A DNA stretch of 64,000 nt from Candidatus Hydrogenedentota bacterium (GTDB taxonomy: Bacteria > Hydrogenedentota > Hydrogenedentia > Hydrogenedentales > JAGMZX01), in the NCBI GenBank assembly GCA_029556545.1, contig JAKQEQ010000167.1, positions 56,889 through 120,888 on the forward strand, in the 5' to 3' direction. A model generated the notes under the pieces. It was given only the letters and a program-made list of their open reading frames with translations, was not told the DNA's origin and made no database searches. The position numbers and the translations under genes are program-made. This document shows positions 25,820 through 34,619 of this stretch, piece by piece; the first letter of the stretch is position 1; every line of letters starts with the position of its first letter.

Positions 25820-27013
25820 ATGACGCGAGATGAACTGCGGTCGGAACGCGAGCGCGCGGAACGACTGGTAGTCGACAAGCGCTATGCCGAGGCGGCGGAG
25901 GTGTACCGGACCGTGCTTGCCCAGGACGACACCTACGCCAAGGCGTGGTACGGCATAGGGTATTGTTACTACAAACTGGGCAATCTTGACCAGAGCCGGC
26001 TCTCCATGCGCGAGGCGCGACGCCGCGGCTATGGCCCCGCCGAGTACATGTTGCGACGGATTCATCAACGCGTCGCCGTCGGCGCCGACGCCCCCGCCCT
26101 CGCCACCGCAACCCCCGCCATTCTGCCGGATCCCGGCACGCCGCAAGGTGAATCGCGCGAGCCGCTTCAGACCCCGTCCGGCAGCGGGACAAGCGGAGCC
26201 GTAGTGGCCCAGGCCATGCGGCGCCTGAGTGCGAGCAGGGACGCCCTCCGCAAACAGTTGGACGATTTGTGTCTCTCCCTTGCAACCAAGGCCGAGGCCC
26301 TGGACGGGGCGTCGGACTGGCCCGAGACCGCCGCGGTGCGCGAGGCGCGCGCGGGTCTCGAGCATGCCGAGCGGCAGTTGAAGGATCGGCGCGACCTTCT
26401 CCGGCAGGCGCACGAAGGATATCAGCAAAAGAAAGCCGCAAGAAGGAGCCGTATCGATAAGCTCAGAGAGGCCGTGACGCCCCTGGAAGCCGCCGTCAAC
26501 GACGCCCAAGAGAAGATCGCCGCCATAACAGCCGAGATTGCCGCGGCCGACGAAGGTATTCGCGCGGCCCTCAAGGCGGGCACCGGTATTGCCTCGCGCA
26601 CGGACAGCCCCATCCACCGATTCGAGGAGGCCCGCGCCGGCGCCGCGAAATCCCTCGCCGCCGCAGGGCGCCAACTCGAAACCGCCATCGCCGCCCGCGG
26701 CAAGGATGGCTCGCGCCTACAGGCGGCGGAGCATGCGTGGCGAAAAGAACGGGCCATGCTGAAACAGGACATCATCGCCATCCAAGCCGGCTGTGCCCAT
26801 GCGGAGAAACAGGCCGAGGCGGCGCGGGCCTCGTACAAGGATGCCTTGTGCCGCCTCGGACGCGTCGCGCTCGGCGCCGCAAAACGCCTGCCCCCCTTGG
26901 CCGAACAGTGCGCCGAGGGAAAACGCCTCGTCCGCGAAATCGCGGAAGCGGAAGCCGCCCTCGAGGAAAAACGCCGCCTCTGGGACCGAGCAGGCGGCAC
27001 AGCGGGTCATTGA
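25820..27013 (+). CDS. TPR-containing coiled-coil protein of unknown function
   Basis: 397 residues from ATG 25820, with GAGG seven bases upstream; GTG 25802 is the alternative. Residues about 15-75 look like two tetratricopeptide repeats (RYAEAAEVYRTVLAQDDTYA, KAWYGIGYCYYKLGNLDQS). A Pro/Ala/Thr-rich linker follows, then from about residue 130 to the end a long charged heptad-type segment rich in Ala, Glu, Lys and Arg, predicted to be coiled coil. There is no signal peptide or enzymatic motif. It precedes the response regulator gene by about 200 bp on the same strand. A scaffold role is plausible but not shown. Confidence 0.75.
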   Translation: MTRDELRSERERAERLVVDKRYAEAAEVYRTVLAQDDTYAKAWYGIGYCYYKLGNLDQSRLSMREARRRGYGPAEYMLRRIHQRVAVGADAPALATATPAILPDPGTPQGESREPLQTPSGSGTSGAVVAQAMRRLSASRDALRKQLDDLCLSLATKAEALDGASDWPETAAVREARAGLEHAERQLKDRRDLLRQAHEGYQQKKAARRSRIDKLREAVTPLEAAVNDAQEKIAAITAEIAAADEGIRAALKAGTGIASRTDSPIHRFEEARAGAAKSLAAAGRQLETAIAARGKDGSRLQAAEHAWRKERAMLKQDIIAIQAGCAHAEKQAEAARASYKDALCRLGRVALGAAKRLPPLAEQCAEGKRLVREIAEAEAALEEKRRLWDRAGGTAGH

Positions 27014-27129
27014 ATCTGTTGAATACTCCCGCAAGACGATGGCAAAAATTGCCGACCACCGAACCCCGCCTCGGTATGCCAATCAAAGCGTCAATGGGAT
27101 GAAAAATCCGGTATCCGACATGCCGCGTC

Positions 27130-27158
27130 TTCCAATTTCCCCGAAAACCTGGTATAAT
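27130..27158 (+). promoter_or_regulatory. Putative promoter of the response regulator
   Basis: TTCCAA, 17 bp, a perfect TATAAT. The -35 match is weak. Confidence 0.45.
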
Positions 27159-27215
27159 GCCGCCAGTTACTCTTGGTTTGGGCAGCCCGGCGCCCAGAGT
27201 ATGACGGGACGCAAC

Positions 27216-27575
27216 ATGCACAGTATCTTGGTGGTTGATGACGAACCTAACATTCGCAGCGCCATTGCGCAATGGCTCTCGATCCGCGGTTTTGATGTCG
27301 ACACCGCTGAAGATGGCCAGACCGCGGTGGACATGTGCCGCGCGCGCCACTACGACCTCGTCACAATGGACTTGGTAATGCCGCGCTTGTCCGGAAACGA
27401 GGCCATTAGGGCCATTCGGAAAATCTCGCCTGGCACGGTTATCCTGATTGTCTCCGGACTGCCTGAAACGGAAGAGACACCAAGTTGGACACGGGACATG
27501 AAGGTCCTGGCTAAACCCTTGCGGCTGCTGGAACTGGAAGACGAAGTCCGCGCCCTGCTGCGCACGTGCGCCTAG
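27216..27575 (+). CDS. Single-domain response regulator (CheY-like receiver)
   Basis: 119 residues from ATG 27216 (ATG 27201 is also possible). Only a receiver domain: ILVVDDEPN with the acidic pair, the phospho-acceptor aspartate in TMDLVMPRLSG, the switch serine in LIVSGLP, and the lysine in VLAKPLRL. No output domain, so it acts through protein contacts or as a phosphorelay intermediate. No histidine kinase is in the window. The upstream ORF extension is a shadow of the TPR gene and its intergenic region. Confidence 0.9.
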   Translation: MHSILVVDDEPNIRSAIAQWLSIRGFDVDTAEDGQTAVDMCRARHYDLVTMDLVMPRLSGNEAIRAIRKISPGTVILIVSGLPETEETPSWTRDMKVLAKPLRLLELEDEVRALLRTCA

Positions 27576-28082
27576 GCTTCAGAAGTACGAAAATGACGTG
27601 AGGCGGCAACCCGCGACCAGAGGATATTCCTTTGGCGCGAGGCAACGCAAGAATCGCCCGAAGCCCCATGGACCCGCCGACTCTCCAGTCCTCCAGGCCG
27701 TTTTCCGTGCTTTACGTTCGCGACCTTACATGAAAACGTCGCCATCGATCCCGTCCCCACTGTCGTGCATTGCTGTGCGTCGATGGCTTCCTCACCGCCC
27801 GACAGGTCCCGCCCACAGCGCTTGCATCCTGTAACTCTTTATCGCCACTGGGTTTATCTGTCTACCAACACGGACGTTCCGGCGCAAGGACAACAAATGA
27901 AAAATAGACGAAAGAGGGGTCTGGACAAATTGCCCCTCAAGGTGCTAAGATTGAGCCCGCTCGGAACTTAGCGTCCCTGTGGCCGATGTGAGACGGAACC
28001 GCAAGATCCAAGCCGGAAATCAAAGTGGGGATGATCGTGTGCCGGTAACAGCGCGATGCACTCCAGCGGAGGGAGTATACAG
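27576..28082. other. Intergenic region, 507 bp
   Basis: No convincing gene. The ORFs at 27598-27834 and 27765-27971 lack ribosome sites and protein-like composition. A possible promoter (TGGACA, 18 bp, TAAGAT at 27922-27951) points at the DUF6807 gene. Base composition is lower in GC than the flanking genes. Confidence 0.5.
27922..27951 (+). promoter_or_regulatory. Possible promoter of the DUF6807 gene
   Basis: TGGACA, 18 bp, TAAGAT. The -35 matches consensus in five of six bases and the -10 in four. The leader would be about 125 nt. Confidence 0.35.
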
Positions 28083-29243
28083 TTGGCGTTAGCGTGGAAA
28101 ATTCGCGTCGAGGCCGGGGCGCACACTCGTTCTTGTTGTCCTGTAAGTATCTCGCTTCCGATAACTTATGAAGAGTGTCCAAACGTAGTCCTGCGCGACA
28201 AACGCGACGGTAGGACCATTCCCTGTCAAGTGTCACGCGCAGGCAAGCAGACCCTCCTTACGTGGATTATCACGGGACTCCAGCCCGGGGATACGCACTT
28301 GCTCGAAGCGAGTCGCGCTGACGTTTCAGGTGACGCGCCCGGCGTGGCATTGGCGGAACGGGTGAGCGACCATGCCATCGACATCGCCGTAGGCGGCAAG
28401 CTATTCACTTCGTATCACTACGGCGCACAGTGGGTTAGACCTTTCCTATATCCGGTGATCGGTCCCTATGAGACCCCGCTGACGCGCGCATGGCCTATCG
28501 AGGACTGTGTCCCAGATGACGACCGCGATCATCCGCATCACAAGTCCATCTGGGTCGCATACGGCGAATGTGGTCGCGTCGATAATTGGAGCGAAGACCC
28601 GGGACACGGCTATCAGCGCCATCGCGCATTCCAACGGCTCGCGTCCGGCCCTGTATTCGGCGAAATAGTCGCGCGAAACGACTGGTGCGACGGACGGGAA
28701 CGCAAGCAGTTCGAGGAAGTCCGCGCCATGCGATTCTATGCCCTCCCGGGCGGCGTCCGCCTCTTCGACCTCCAGGTCCGCTTTCGGATGACGCAAGGAC
28801 CTGTCGTGTTTCATGACACGAAAGAGGGCGGCCTCCTCGCCGTTCGCGTCGCCAGCGCCATGACAGCGGACCGGGGCGGAAAGATCGAAAACGCTTACGG
28901 AGGCGTCAACGAAGCGGAAACATGGGGTAAAAAGTCGCCCTGGTGCGATTACAGCGGCATCCTGGCCGGACGGCGCGTGGGTATCGCCGTCATGGACCAC
29001 GAAGCGAACCCGCGCTATCCCACACAGTGGCACGTAAGAAACTACGGTCTCATGACCGCAAACTGCTTTGCCTGGAAGCATTACACCCCGGAAGCGCGCG
29101 TAAAAGGTGACATGCGCTTCCCAAAAGGGGCTACCAGAACCTGGCGATACCGTGTCTACATACACAAGGGCGATGCGGCCCACGCGCGCGTGCGGGAACG
29201 GTTCCTCGATTTCATAGCGCCGCCCCGCGTGCTCATCGCGTAG
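28083..29243 (+). CDS. DUF6807/PmoA family protein
   Basis: About 386 residues. The best start is TTG 28083, which has GGAGGGAG seven bases upstream; the ORF ATG at 28056 has none. Diagnostic stretches are YHYGAQWVRPFLYPVIGP, DHPHHKSIWVAYG and QWHVRNYGLMTANCFAWKHY, which define the 'PmoA family' annotated as methane oxygenase PmoA. The name is historical; the family has no demonstrated link to particulate methane monooxygenase and is abundant in glycan-degrading Planctomycetota and Bacteroidota. The conserved histidines suggest a metal or sugar site. No signal peptide is visible from this start. Confidence 0.85.
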   Translation: MALAWKIRVEAGAHTRSCCPVSISLPITYEECPNVVLRDKRDGRTIPCQVSRAGKQTLLTWIITGLQPGDTHLLEASRADVSGDAPGVALAERVSDHAIDIAVGGKLFTSYHYGAQWVRPFLYPVIGPYETPLTRAWPIEDCVPDDDRDHPHHKSIWVAYGECGRVDNWSEDPGHGYQRHRAFQRLASGPVFGEIVARNDWCDGRERKQFEEVRAMRFYALPGGVRLFDLQVRFRMTQGPVVFHDTKEGGLLAVRVASAMTADRGGKIENAYGGVNEAETWGKKSPWCDYSGILAGRRVGIAVMDHEANPRYPTQWHVRNYGLMTANCFAWKHYTPEARVKGDMRFPKGATRTWRYRVYIHKGDAAHARVRERFLDFIAPPRVLIA

Positions 29244-29274
29244 ACCGCCGCCCCGCACCGCATGCGAGGCAGCC

Positions 29275-30657
29275 ATGACAAAGAAAGCGGCAAAGGCTAA
29301 GGCCCGGACAAAGAAAAAGGGTGTCGGCAAGCGCGCGGCCGCGCCAAAGAAGAAGACCGCGCCAAAGAAGAAGACCACGCCAAAGAAGAAGACTGTGCCA
29401 AAGAAGAAAGTGGCTGCGCCGCCAAAGGCAAAGAAGCGGGCCGCAACGAAAGAACCCACCGCCGCGAAGCCCAAACCTGCAAGCGTTGAGGTGAGGAAGC
29501 CGCGTCCCAAGGCGGAAGAAGCCAAGGTCGCGACGCCTGTCGCCGCAGCGCCCAAGCCGGCGCCGCCGCCTCCGGCAACGCTTCCCGCGCCGACACCCGC
29601 CCCCGCGCCGACAAAGGCAGTGCCGGCAAAGAAGGCGTATGCCCGGCCGTCGCCGCAGGCGCTCGCAAAAGTGAAACCGCTGTCCCGACGGTTCCTGTTC
29701 GAACTGTGCCAGGCGATCAAGGAAACCGTCGAGCCGGTGGCACGCGCCGTGAAGGGTCGCGAGGTGGTTGGCGCCGCCACGAGCGGCGATGCGACTTTCG
29801 AGATCGACCGGCTCGCCGAGAAGGCGCTGCTGACCTTTCTCCGGCGGGCCAAGGCCCCTGTCGCCTACTACTCGGAAGACTCGGGATACTCGACCTTCTC
29901 GAATGTGCAACCGAAGAACCTGCTTATCGTGGACCCCATCGACGGCACCCGAGCGGCCAAGAGCGGGTTCGAGGGCTGCACCATCAGCGTGGCGACGACG
30001 CGGGTTATCGAGCGGCCGCTCATGTCCGACGTGGATAACGCCTGCGTCATGGAGATCATTGGAGACCGGACCTTCTACGCGGAACGCGGCGCCGGCGCGC
30101 GCATCTTCGAGCAGGGACACGTGCGCAAGCCAAGACTCTCGCAGAACACCGACCTCGAATCGCTGTGCTGGTCCATGACCGTCCCCGCGCGGCCCGCCGA
30201 GCTGATCTTCCCCACAGCCGCGCGGCTCATCGACCTTTCCAGCCTGAAGGGCGGGTTCTTCTCGTGTAACAGCACGTCGTACAGCCTCACGCGCCTGCTC
30301 ACTAACCAGCTCGACGGCTGCGTCGATTTCGCGAGCCGCTTCATGCGGGACATCCCCGTAGCCGTCCGCGACTATTTCATCAACGCGGGCCGGGGCACGG
30401 TCCTCAGCATCTGTCCCTACGACATGGTGGCCGCGGTGCTCATCGCGCAGGAGGCCGGTTGCGCGCTCACCGACGCCTATGGCCGCGGTTTCGACGAGGT
30501 GCTGCTCCTCGACAGTTCGGAACACAATCATCAATCGCTCATCGCCGCGGCGAACAAGGAGTTGCACGAGAAACTGCTGCTCTTCTTTGACCGGCGCATC
30601 AGTCAGTTCGAACAGTTGCTGCTGCGTCGTCACGCCCGCAAGACCGAGCAAGGGTGA
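29275..30657 (+). CDS. Inositol monophosphatase family protein with histone-H1-like Lys/Pro/Ala N-terminal tail
   Basis: 460 residues. Residues 1-75 are lysine-rich repeats of the type APKKKT, encoded by 18-bp tandem repeats; 75-125 are Pro/Ala-rich. The whole tail resembles eukaryotic histone H1 C-termini and bacterial AlgP/Hc-like proteins. From about 130 comes an IMPase fold: SGDATFEIDRLAEKA, the metal site DPIDGT (Asp220), and YDMVAAVLIAQEAGCALTD in place of the usual WD-x-AA signature. The catalytic half should dephosphorylate a sugar or inositol phosphate, or PAP. The tail should bind nucleic acid or polyphosphate. GAGG precedes the ATG. The fusion is unusual; see findings. Confidence 0.87.
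   Translation: MTKKAAKAKARTKKKGVGKRAAAPKKKTAPKKKTTPKKKTVPKKKVAAPPKAKKRAATKEPTAAKPKPASVEVRKPRPKAEEAKVATPVAAAPKPAPPPPATLPAPTPAPAPTKAVPAKKAYARPSPQALAKVKPLSRRFLFELCQAIKETVEPVARAVKGREVVGAATSGDATFEIDRLAEKALLTFLRRAKAPVAYYSEDSGYSTFSNVQPKNLLIVDPIDGTRAAKSGFEGCTISVATTRVIERPLMSDVDNACVMEIIGDRTFYAERGAGARIFEQGHVRKPRLSQNTDLESLCWSMTVPARPAELIFPTAARLIDLSSLKGGFFSCNSTSYSLTRLLTNQLDGCVDFASRFMRDIPVAVRDYFINAGRGTVLSICPYDMVAAVLIAQEAGCALTDAYGRGFDEVLLLDSSEHNHQSLIAAANKELHEKLLLFFDRRISQFEQLLLRRHARKTEQG
29344..29415 (+). repeat. 18-bp tandem repeats encoding the APKKKT tail
   Basis: Four units beginning CCAAAGAAGAAGACC, the last one partly diverged. Unit number could vary between strains without changing the reading frame. 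Confidence 0.85.
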
Positions 30658-30818
30658 GATCTGTTGGCGAGGTTGGAAGACAACCACAGACAGGAATGGA
30701 ATGTGAAGAAGACTCGGTGGGCGTCCGAGGCGCCTGCCACTGTGCGTGGTCCTTTACGTCCCCTCTGCCCTTTCCCCCTTGACAACCCACGACCGCCGGA
30801 GTCCCCCTGCAGGCTGCC

Positions 30819-32399
30819 ATGCGCGTACTCGATATCATCGTCCTAATCGTCTACTTCGGGTCCATGTCCTTGATGGGTGTGTATTTCACCCGGAAATCAG
30901 GCACGACCGAGGGCTATTTCGTCGGAAACCGCTCGTATCCCGGCTGGCTGATTGGCGTCTCCCTCTTCGGCGCGACAATCAGCTCGATCACCTTCGTGGC
31001 CTATCCCGCCGATGCCTTCAAGACGGCCTATCTGCGGCTGCTCCTCTGCTTCATGCTGCCGGTGGGCGTGCTCATCGCCTCGCGTTTCTTCGTGCCCTTC
31101 TTTCGCCGCGGCAAGATCACGTCCGCGTTCCAGTACCTCGAAGCGCGCTACGGCCCCAAGACCCGCGTCTATGCGGCAAGCGTCTTCATCGTCGCCCAAT
31201 GCCTCCGCATCAGCATGATCCAGTTCCTCGTCGCCATGCTCCTCCACGAGATCTCGGGGCTTCCCGTCATCGCGTGTATTCTCGTCGGCGGGGCGATTAC
31301 CGCCTTCTACACCGTGCGCGGAGGCATCGAAGCCGTAATCTGGACCGATTTCGTCCAATCGATCATCCTCAGCGGCGGCGGATTGCTCATCCTCGGCGTC
31401 ATCCTGTACCGATTGCCGGGCGGCGTCGGACAGGTCCTCGCTGTGGGCGCCGCGGACCACAAGTTCATGTTCGGCGACCTCGATCCCGCCACCCAGACGC
31501 TGCGCCCCGCGCCCCTTGGCTTCTCGCTGTCCGAAAAGACCGTCCTGATGTTGCTGCTCGTCGGCCTGTTCCAGTGGCTCGCGGAATACAGCAGCAATCA
31601 GGAGGTGGTGCAAAAGTACTGCGCCGCGCGCACCGCCCGAGACGCCCGCCGCGCCATGTGGATTTGCTGCTGCTGCTCCGTACCGACCTGGAGCTACTTC
31701 ATGTTCCTGGGCACGTGCCTCTACGTCTTCTACCAGGTCTTTCCCGACGCGCGCGCCCACGCCATGCTCAGTGGCGAGATAAAAGCCGAAGGCATTCTCC
31801 CCTATTTCGTGGCGACCCAGTTGCCGCCCGGGTTCTCCGGTATCGTCGCCGCCGCCGTCCTCGCCGCCGCCATGTCCTCCATGTCGTCCGCCATGAACTC
31901 CATCAGCGCCGTAAGCATCACCGACATCTACCGAAGGCACATCGCCCCGGGTCGCGACGACCGCCATTACGTCCGCGCCGCGAAGGCCGTCACCCTCGTC
32001 AGCGCCCTCATTATGGTTGGCGGCGCCGCCGTGCTCGCGCGCTCCGGCGGCAGAACCCTCCAGGACATGGCCACCGAATTCGCCGCCATACTCGGCGGCG
32101 GCCTCCTCGGGCTTTACATGCTCGGCTTCTTCACCACCCGCGGCGACGGACGCGCCGTCGGAGCGGGCATCGCCCTCGCCGTGGCCTTTTCCGCGCTGGT
32201 CTCCTTCGTCGGTCTGGGCTGGCTGCCCGAAGGATTCACGCAACTCTTCGAAAAACACTTCCAAACCTACTACACCGGCGTCGTCGGCAACGTGATCATG
32301 TTCGTGACGGGCTATACCATCGCCGCGCTCCTGCCGCAACGTCGCCGCGACCTCACCAACCTCACCGTATACACCCAGTCCTCCGCCCCCCTGGACTGA
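30819..32399 (+). CDS. Sodium:solute symporter (SSS family)
   Basis: 526 residues with about 13 hydrophobic segments. Family patterns include a first helix DIIVLIVYFGSMSLMGVYF, TTEGYFVGNRSYPGWLIGVS, the sodium-site-associated GATISSITFVAYPADAF, FYTVRGGIEAVIWTDFVQ and AAAVLAAAMSSMSSAMNSIS. SSS proteins use the sodium gradient to import sugars, sialic acid, amino acids or vitamins. In this glycan-degrading context a monosaccharide such as fucose or sialic acid is a reasonable guess. The ribosome site is weak. It ends at the telomere-like repeat region. Confidence 0.93.
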   Translation: MRVLDIIVLIVYFGSMSLMGVYFTRKSGTTEGYFVGNRSYPGWLIGVSLFGATISSITFVAYPADAFKTAYLRLLLCFMLPVGVLIASRFFVPFFRRGKITSAFQYLEARYGPKTRVYAASVFIVAQCLRISMIQFLVAMLLHEISGLPVIACILVGGAITAFYTVRGGIEAVIWTDFVQSIILSGGGLLILGVILYRLPGGVGQVLAVGAADHKFMFGDLDPATQTLRPAPLGFSLSEKTVLMLLLVGLFQWLAEYSSNQEVVQKYCAARTARDARRAMWICCCCSVPTWSYFMFLGTCLYVFYQVFPDARAHAMLSGEIKAEGILPYFVATQLPPGFSGIVAAAVLAAAMSSMSSAMNSISAVSITDIYRRHIAPGRDDRHYVRAAKAVTLVSALIMVGGAAVLARSGGRTLQDMATEFAAILGGGLLGLYMLGFFTTRGDGRAVGAGIALAVAFSALVSFVGLGWLPEGFTQLFEKHFQTYYTGVVGNVIMFVTGYTIAALLPQRRRDLTNLTVYTQSSAPLD

Positions 32400-32426
32400 C
32401 AAAGGACTGCGTAGACACTGCAACCG

Positions 32427-32450
32427 CTAGGGTTTAGGGTTTAGGGTCTA
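32427..32450 (+). repeat. TTTAGGG heptamer repeat, forward copy
   Basis: TAGGGTTTAGGGTTTAGGG followed by TCTAG. A shorter copy (TTAGGGTTTAGGGG) lies at 32550-32563. Confidence 0.9.
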
Positions 32451-32549
32451 GCAGCCTGTGGCAAAACTCGTCCTTGCGAGTCCATACCCCCGAAAACATT
32501 GGCGTCTTCGGTACTGCAAATGTCGTCTTCGGGGTTCTGCAACGGGCTG
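32451..32549. mobile_element. MITE/REP-like 99-bp element with imperfect terminal inverted repeats
   Basis: CAGCCTGTGGCA at the left end and TGCAACGGGCTG at the right match as an inverted repeat in 10 of 12 positions. A direct repeat CGTCTTCGG occurs twice inside. Both ends abut TTTAGGG motifs. No coding capacity. Whether it moves is unknown. Confidence 0.45.
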
Positions 32550-32766
32550 TTAGGGTTTAGGGGTAGCAGGTAGCGGATTTCAGAGGACAGGATGCCGACG
32601 TTCAACCTTCGCGGCTGGCGACGACCAAGAGCGAAGTTCGTAAGCATCCGGTGAACGCCATTTTCCGCCGTCGGCGGGCTCGCGGGACAGTGTGGTCGAA
32701 ATTGCAGTCTACTGAATGCCAAACTGGATCATTTATATGTAACGGTTATACAAGTACCACCATTAG

Positions 32767-32805
32767 CCTAAACCATAAACCCTAAACCCTAAACCCTAAA
32801 CCCCC
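32767..32805 (-). repeat. CCTAAAC heptamer repeat (TTTAGGG on the minus strand)
   Basis: Five units in 7-bp register (CCTAAAC, CATAAAC, then three CCTAAAC) and a CCCC end. The TAG stop codon of the sigma-54 activator gene is part of this repeat. Confidence 0.9.
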
Positions 32806-34619
32806 TTTCCCTGATTAAGTCTCTCGTACAGCGTGCTGCGGCCGATGCCGAGAATGCGGGCAGCTTCGGGCACATTGCCGTTGCAGTAGCTCAAGACCCG
32901 CTGGATATGGCGCCGCTCGACTTCGGCAAGCGAGAGAGGCGCATCCTCGGGGAGGGAACGGCCCATGAGGTTCTTCACCGTGTGCATCTCGATCTGCTCG
33001 CCTTCGGTCAGCATGGCGGCGGCCTCAACAAGATGCTTGAGTTCGCGGACATTGCCCGGCCACGTGTGGCTCTTCAGAAACTCTATCGCTTCCGTGGTAA
33101 ACCCGCGCACGAAACCGCGCGTCTGGCTACTGGCGGCCTCGAGGAAGTATTGAGCCAACTCGGGTATGTCCGAGACCCGCTCCCGCAATGGCGGCACACG
33201 CACCTCCAAGACGCGAAGCCGGAAATGGAGATCGCTCCTGAAGGTGCCGGCCGCAACCGCCGCATCGAGGTCCCGGTTCGTGGCCGCAAGCACCCGCAGG
33301 TTGACCTGGACTTCCTCGCCCCCCCCCACGCGGCGGAACTGACCCATCTCAATGGCGCGGAGGATGCGCGCCTGATGGTTGAGGCTGAGATCCCCGATCT
33401 CGTCCAGCAGGATGGTGCCTCCCTTGCTCTGCTCCAACAGGCCGATCTTGCGCCCAACGGCCCCCGTAAATGCGCCCTCCTCGTGCCCGAACAGTTCGCT
33501 TTCAAACAGTTCGCTCGGGATGGCCGCGCAATTCACCGGAACGAACGGGCCCTGCGCCCGTTCCGACATCTCGTGGATGAGGTTGGCCACGAGTTCCTTC
33601 CCGGTGCCGGTCTCGCCAAGAATGAGCGTGGTCTGATCCGCCTTCGCGACGAGGCCGATGAGGAAAAGAAGTCGCTGCATCGCCTCGCTCGATCCGATCA
33701 TGCGCAGCCCCTTGTGTCGCTCCTCCCGCAGTTGCTCGACCTGTCGCTCGAGGTACCGACGACGCTCGATCGAACCGAAAAAGGGCGCCGCTCCGTGACA
33801 CAGCGCCACGAGGAACTCGACGTCCGACTCCTCGTAGTCGGCGGCGTCCGGCGCGCCTTCCACCGCTATCGCCCCTATGTCGTCTCGGCCGATAAAGATG
33901 GGCGCGATCATCCCGGACACCGCCTCCGCAACATTCGGGCGACGCGTCACAATGGCCCCACGACGCTCCTCGAGGCACTTGCGCATGCGCGTCTGGATAC
34001 TGCTCAGGGCACGGCGACCCGCGTCGTCCGGACGCGTCGCCAATTCAAGCCGGTTCTCATGAGAAAGGGCGATCCACACGGCGCTCGGCTTGAATCGATC
34101 GCAAATGGCGCTCTCGATCAGCCACAACAGCTCCGCCACGGACTCGACCGTGCTAAACCTCCGACTCGCCTGGAACAGCCGCGCAAGGTCGGCGACGTTG
34201 CGCGGCAACCCCTGGCCCATCGGACTCGGCGTGAAATCCGCCGGGTATACTGTCTTGCTGTCCAGGTTTTGCTTGGTCTTGCTCGTAGACGGACGGATGC
34301 CCGAACCGGAGGACTCGACGATGCGCCGCGTCAGAAGAAATGCCACGTTACCGACACACAGTTCGTCGCCGACGCTCAGTTGGCAACTCTCCACCGGGCG
34401 GCCGTTCACCAACGTACAGTTTCGGCTCCCCAAGTCCCGTACGAACACATCGTTCTGCGTCTGCCACAACTCGCAGTGACGCCGCGACACAAGGGGATCG
34501 GCCACGATCACGTCGCACTCCGTGTCTCGGCCGATTACGAGCCGCTCTTCCGGGATAAGCCACGAACTCCCCTTTCGCGGCCCGGACCGCACCGTGATGT
34601 GAAAGTATTCCCTCGACAC
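32796..34619 (-). CDS. Sigma-54-dependent activator with FHA, GAF, AAA+ and Fis-type HTH domains
   Basis: About 607 residues if GTG 34619 is used (GGAGG lies 12 bases upstream); the ORF opens at ATG 34778, but its first 53 residues are Arg-rich and not domain-like. Order: FHA (LVIGRDTECDVIVADP, SRRHCELW, SRNCTLVNGRP), a GAF-like region, AAA+ with Walker A GETGTGKE, the sigma-54 contact loop EGAFTGA, Walker B LLDEIGDLS and an arginine-finger region, then a Fis HTH (VPEAARILGIGRSTLYERL). The protein opens sigma-54 promoters, apparently in response to a phosphothreonine ligand instead of a receiver aspartate. It is divergent from a giant Ser/Thr kinase, the obvious candidate partner. Confidence 0.92.
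   Translation of the reverse strand: MSREYFHITVRSGPRKGSSWLIPEERLVIGRDTECDVIVADPLVSRRHCELWQTQNDVFVRDLGSRNCTLVNGRPVESCQLSVGDELCVGNVAFLLTRRIVESSGSGIRPSTSKTKQNLDSKTVYPADFTPSPMGQGLPRNVADLARLFQASRRFSTVESVAELLWLIESAICDRFKPSAVWIALSHENRLELATRPDDAGRRALSSIQTRMRKCLEERRGAIVTRRPNVAEAVSGMIAPIFIGRDDIGAIAVEGAPDAADYEESDVEFLVALCHGAAPFFGSIERRRYLERQVEQLREERHKGLRMIGSSEAMQRLLFLIGLVAKADQTTLILGETGTGKELVANLIHEMSERAQGPFVPVNCAAIPSELFESELFGHEEGAFTGAVGRKIGLLEQSKGGTILLDEIGDLSLNHQARILRAIEMGQFRRVGGGEEVQVNLRVLAATNRDLDAAVAAGTFRSDLHFRLRVLEVRVPPLRERVSDIPELAQYFLEAASSQTRGFVRGFTTEAIEFLKSHTWPGNVRELKHLVEAAAMLTEGEQIEMHTVKNLMGRSLPEDAPLSLAEVERRHIQRVLSYCNGNVPEAARILGIGRSTLYERLNQGKGV

Larger units (their letters stand above)
32400..32795. 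other. Intergenic region with telomere-like heptamers and a MITE-like palindromic element
   Basis: 396 bp between convergent genes. It holds three TTTAGGG-type stretches, a 99-bp element with imperfect terminal inverted repeats, and otherwise no coding signal. The ORF 32441-32722 on the minus strand has no ribosome site and crosses the repeats. Confidence 0.7.

Noticed and set aside
27598-27971. Two small ORFs downstream of the response regulator
   Set aside because: No ribosome site and no protein-like composition or recognised family.
28083-29243. Particulate methane monooxygenase subunit (from the PmoA family label)
   Set aside because: The protein is soluble, lacks the membrane helices and copper ligands of PmoA, and belongs to DUF6807.
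32427-32805. Eukaryotic contamination suggested by TTTAGGG repeats
   Set aside because: Flanking genes are plainly bacterial, intronless and continuous with the rest of the window.
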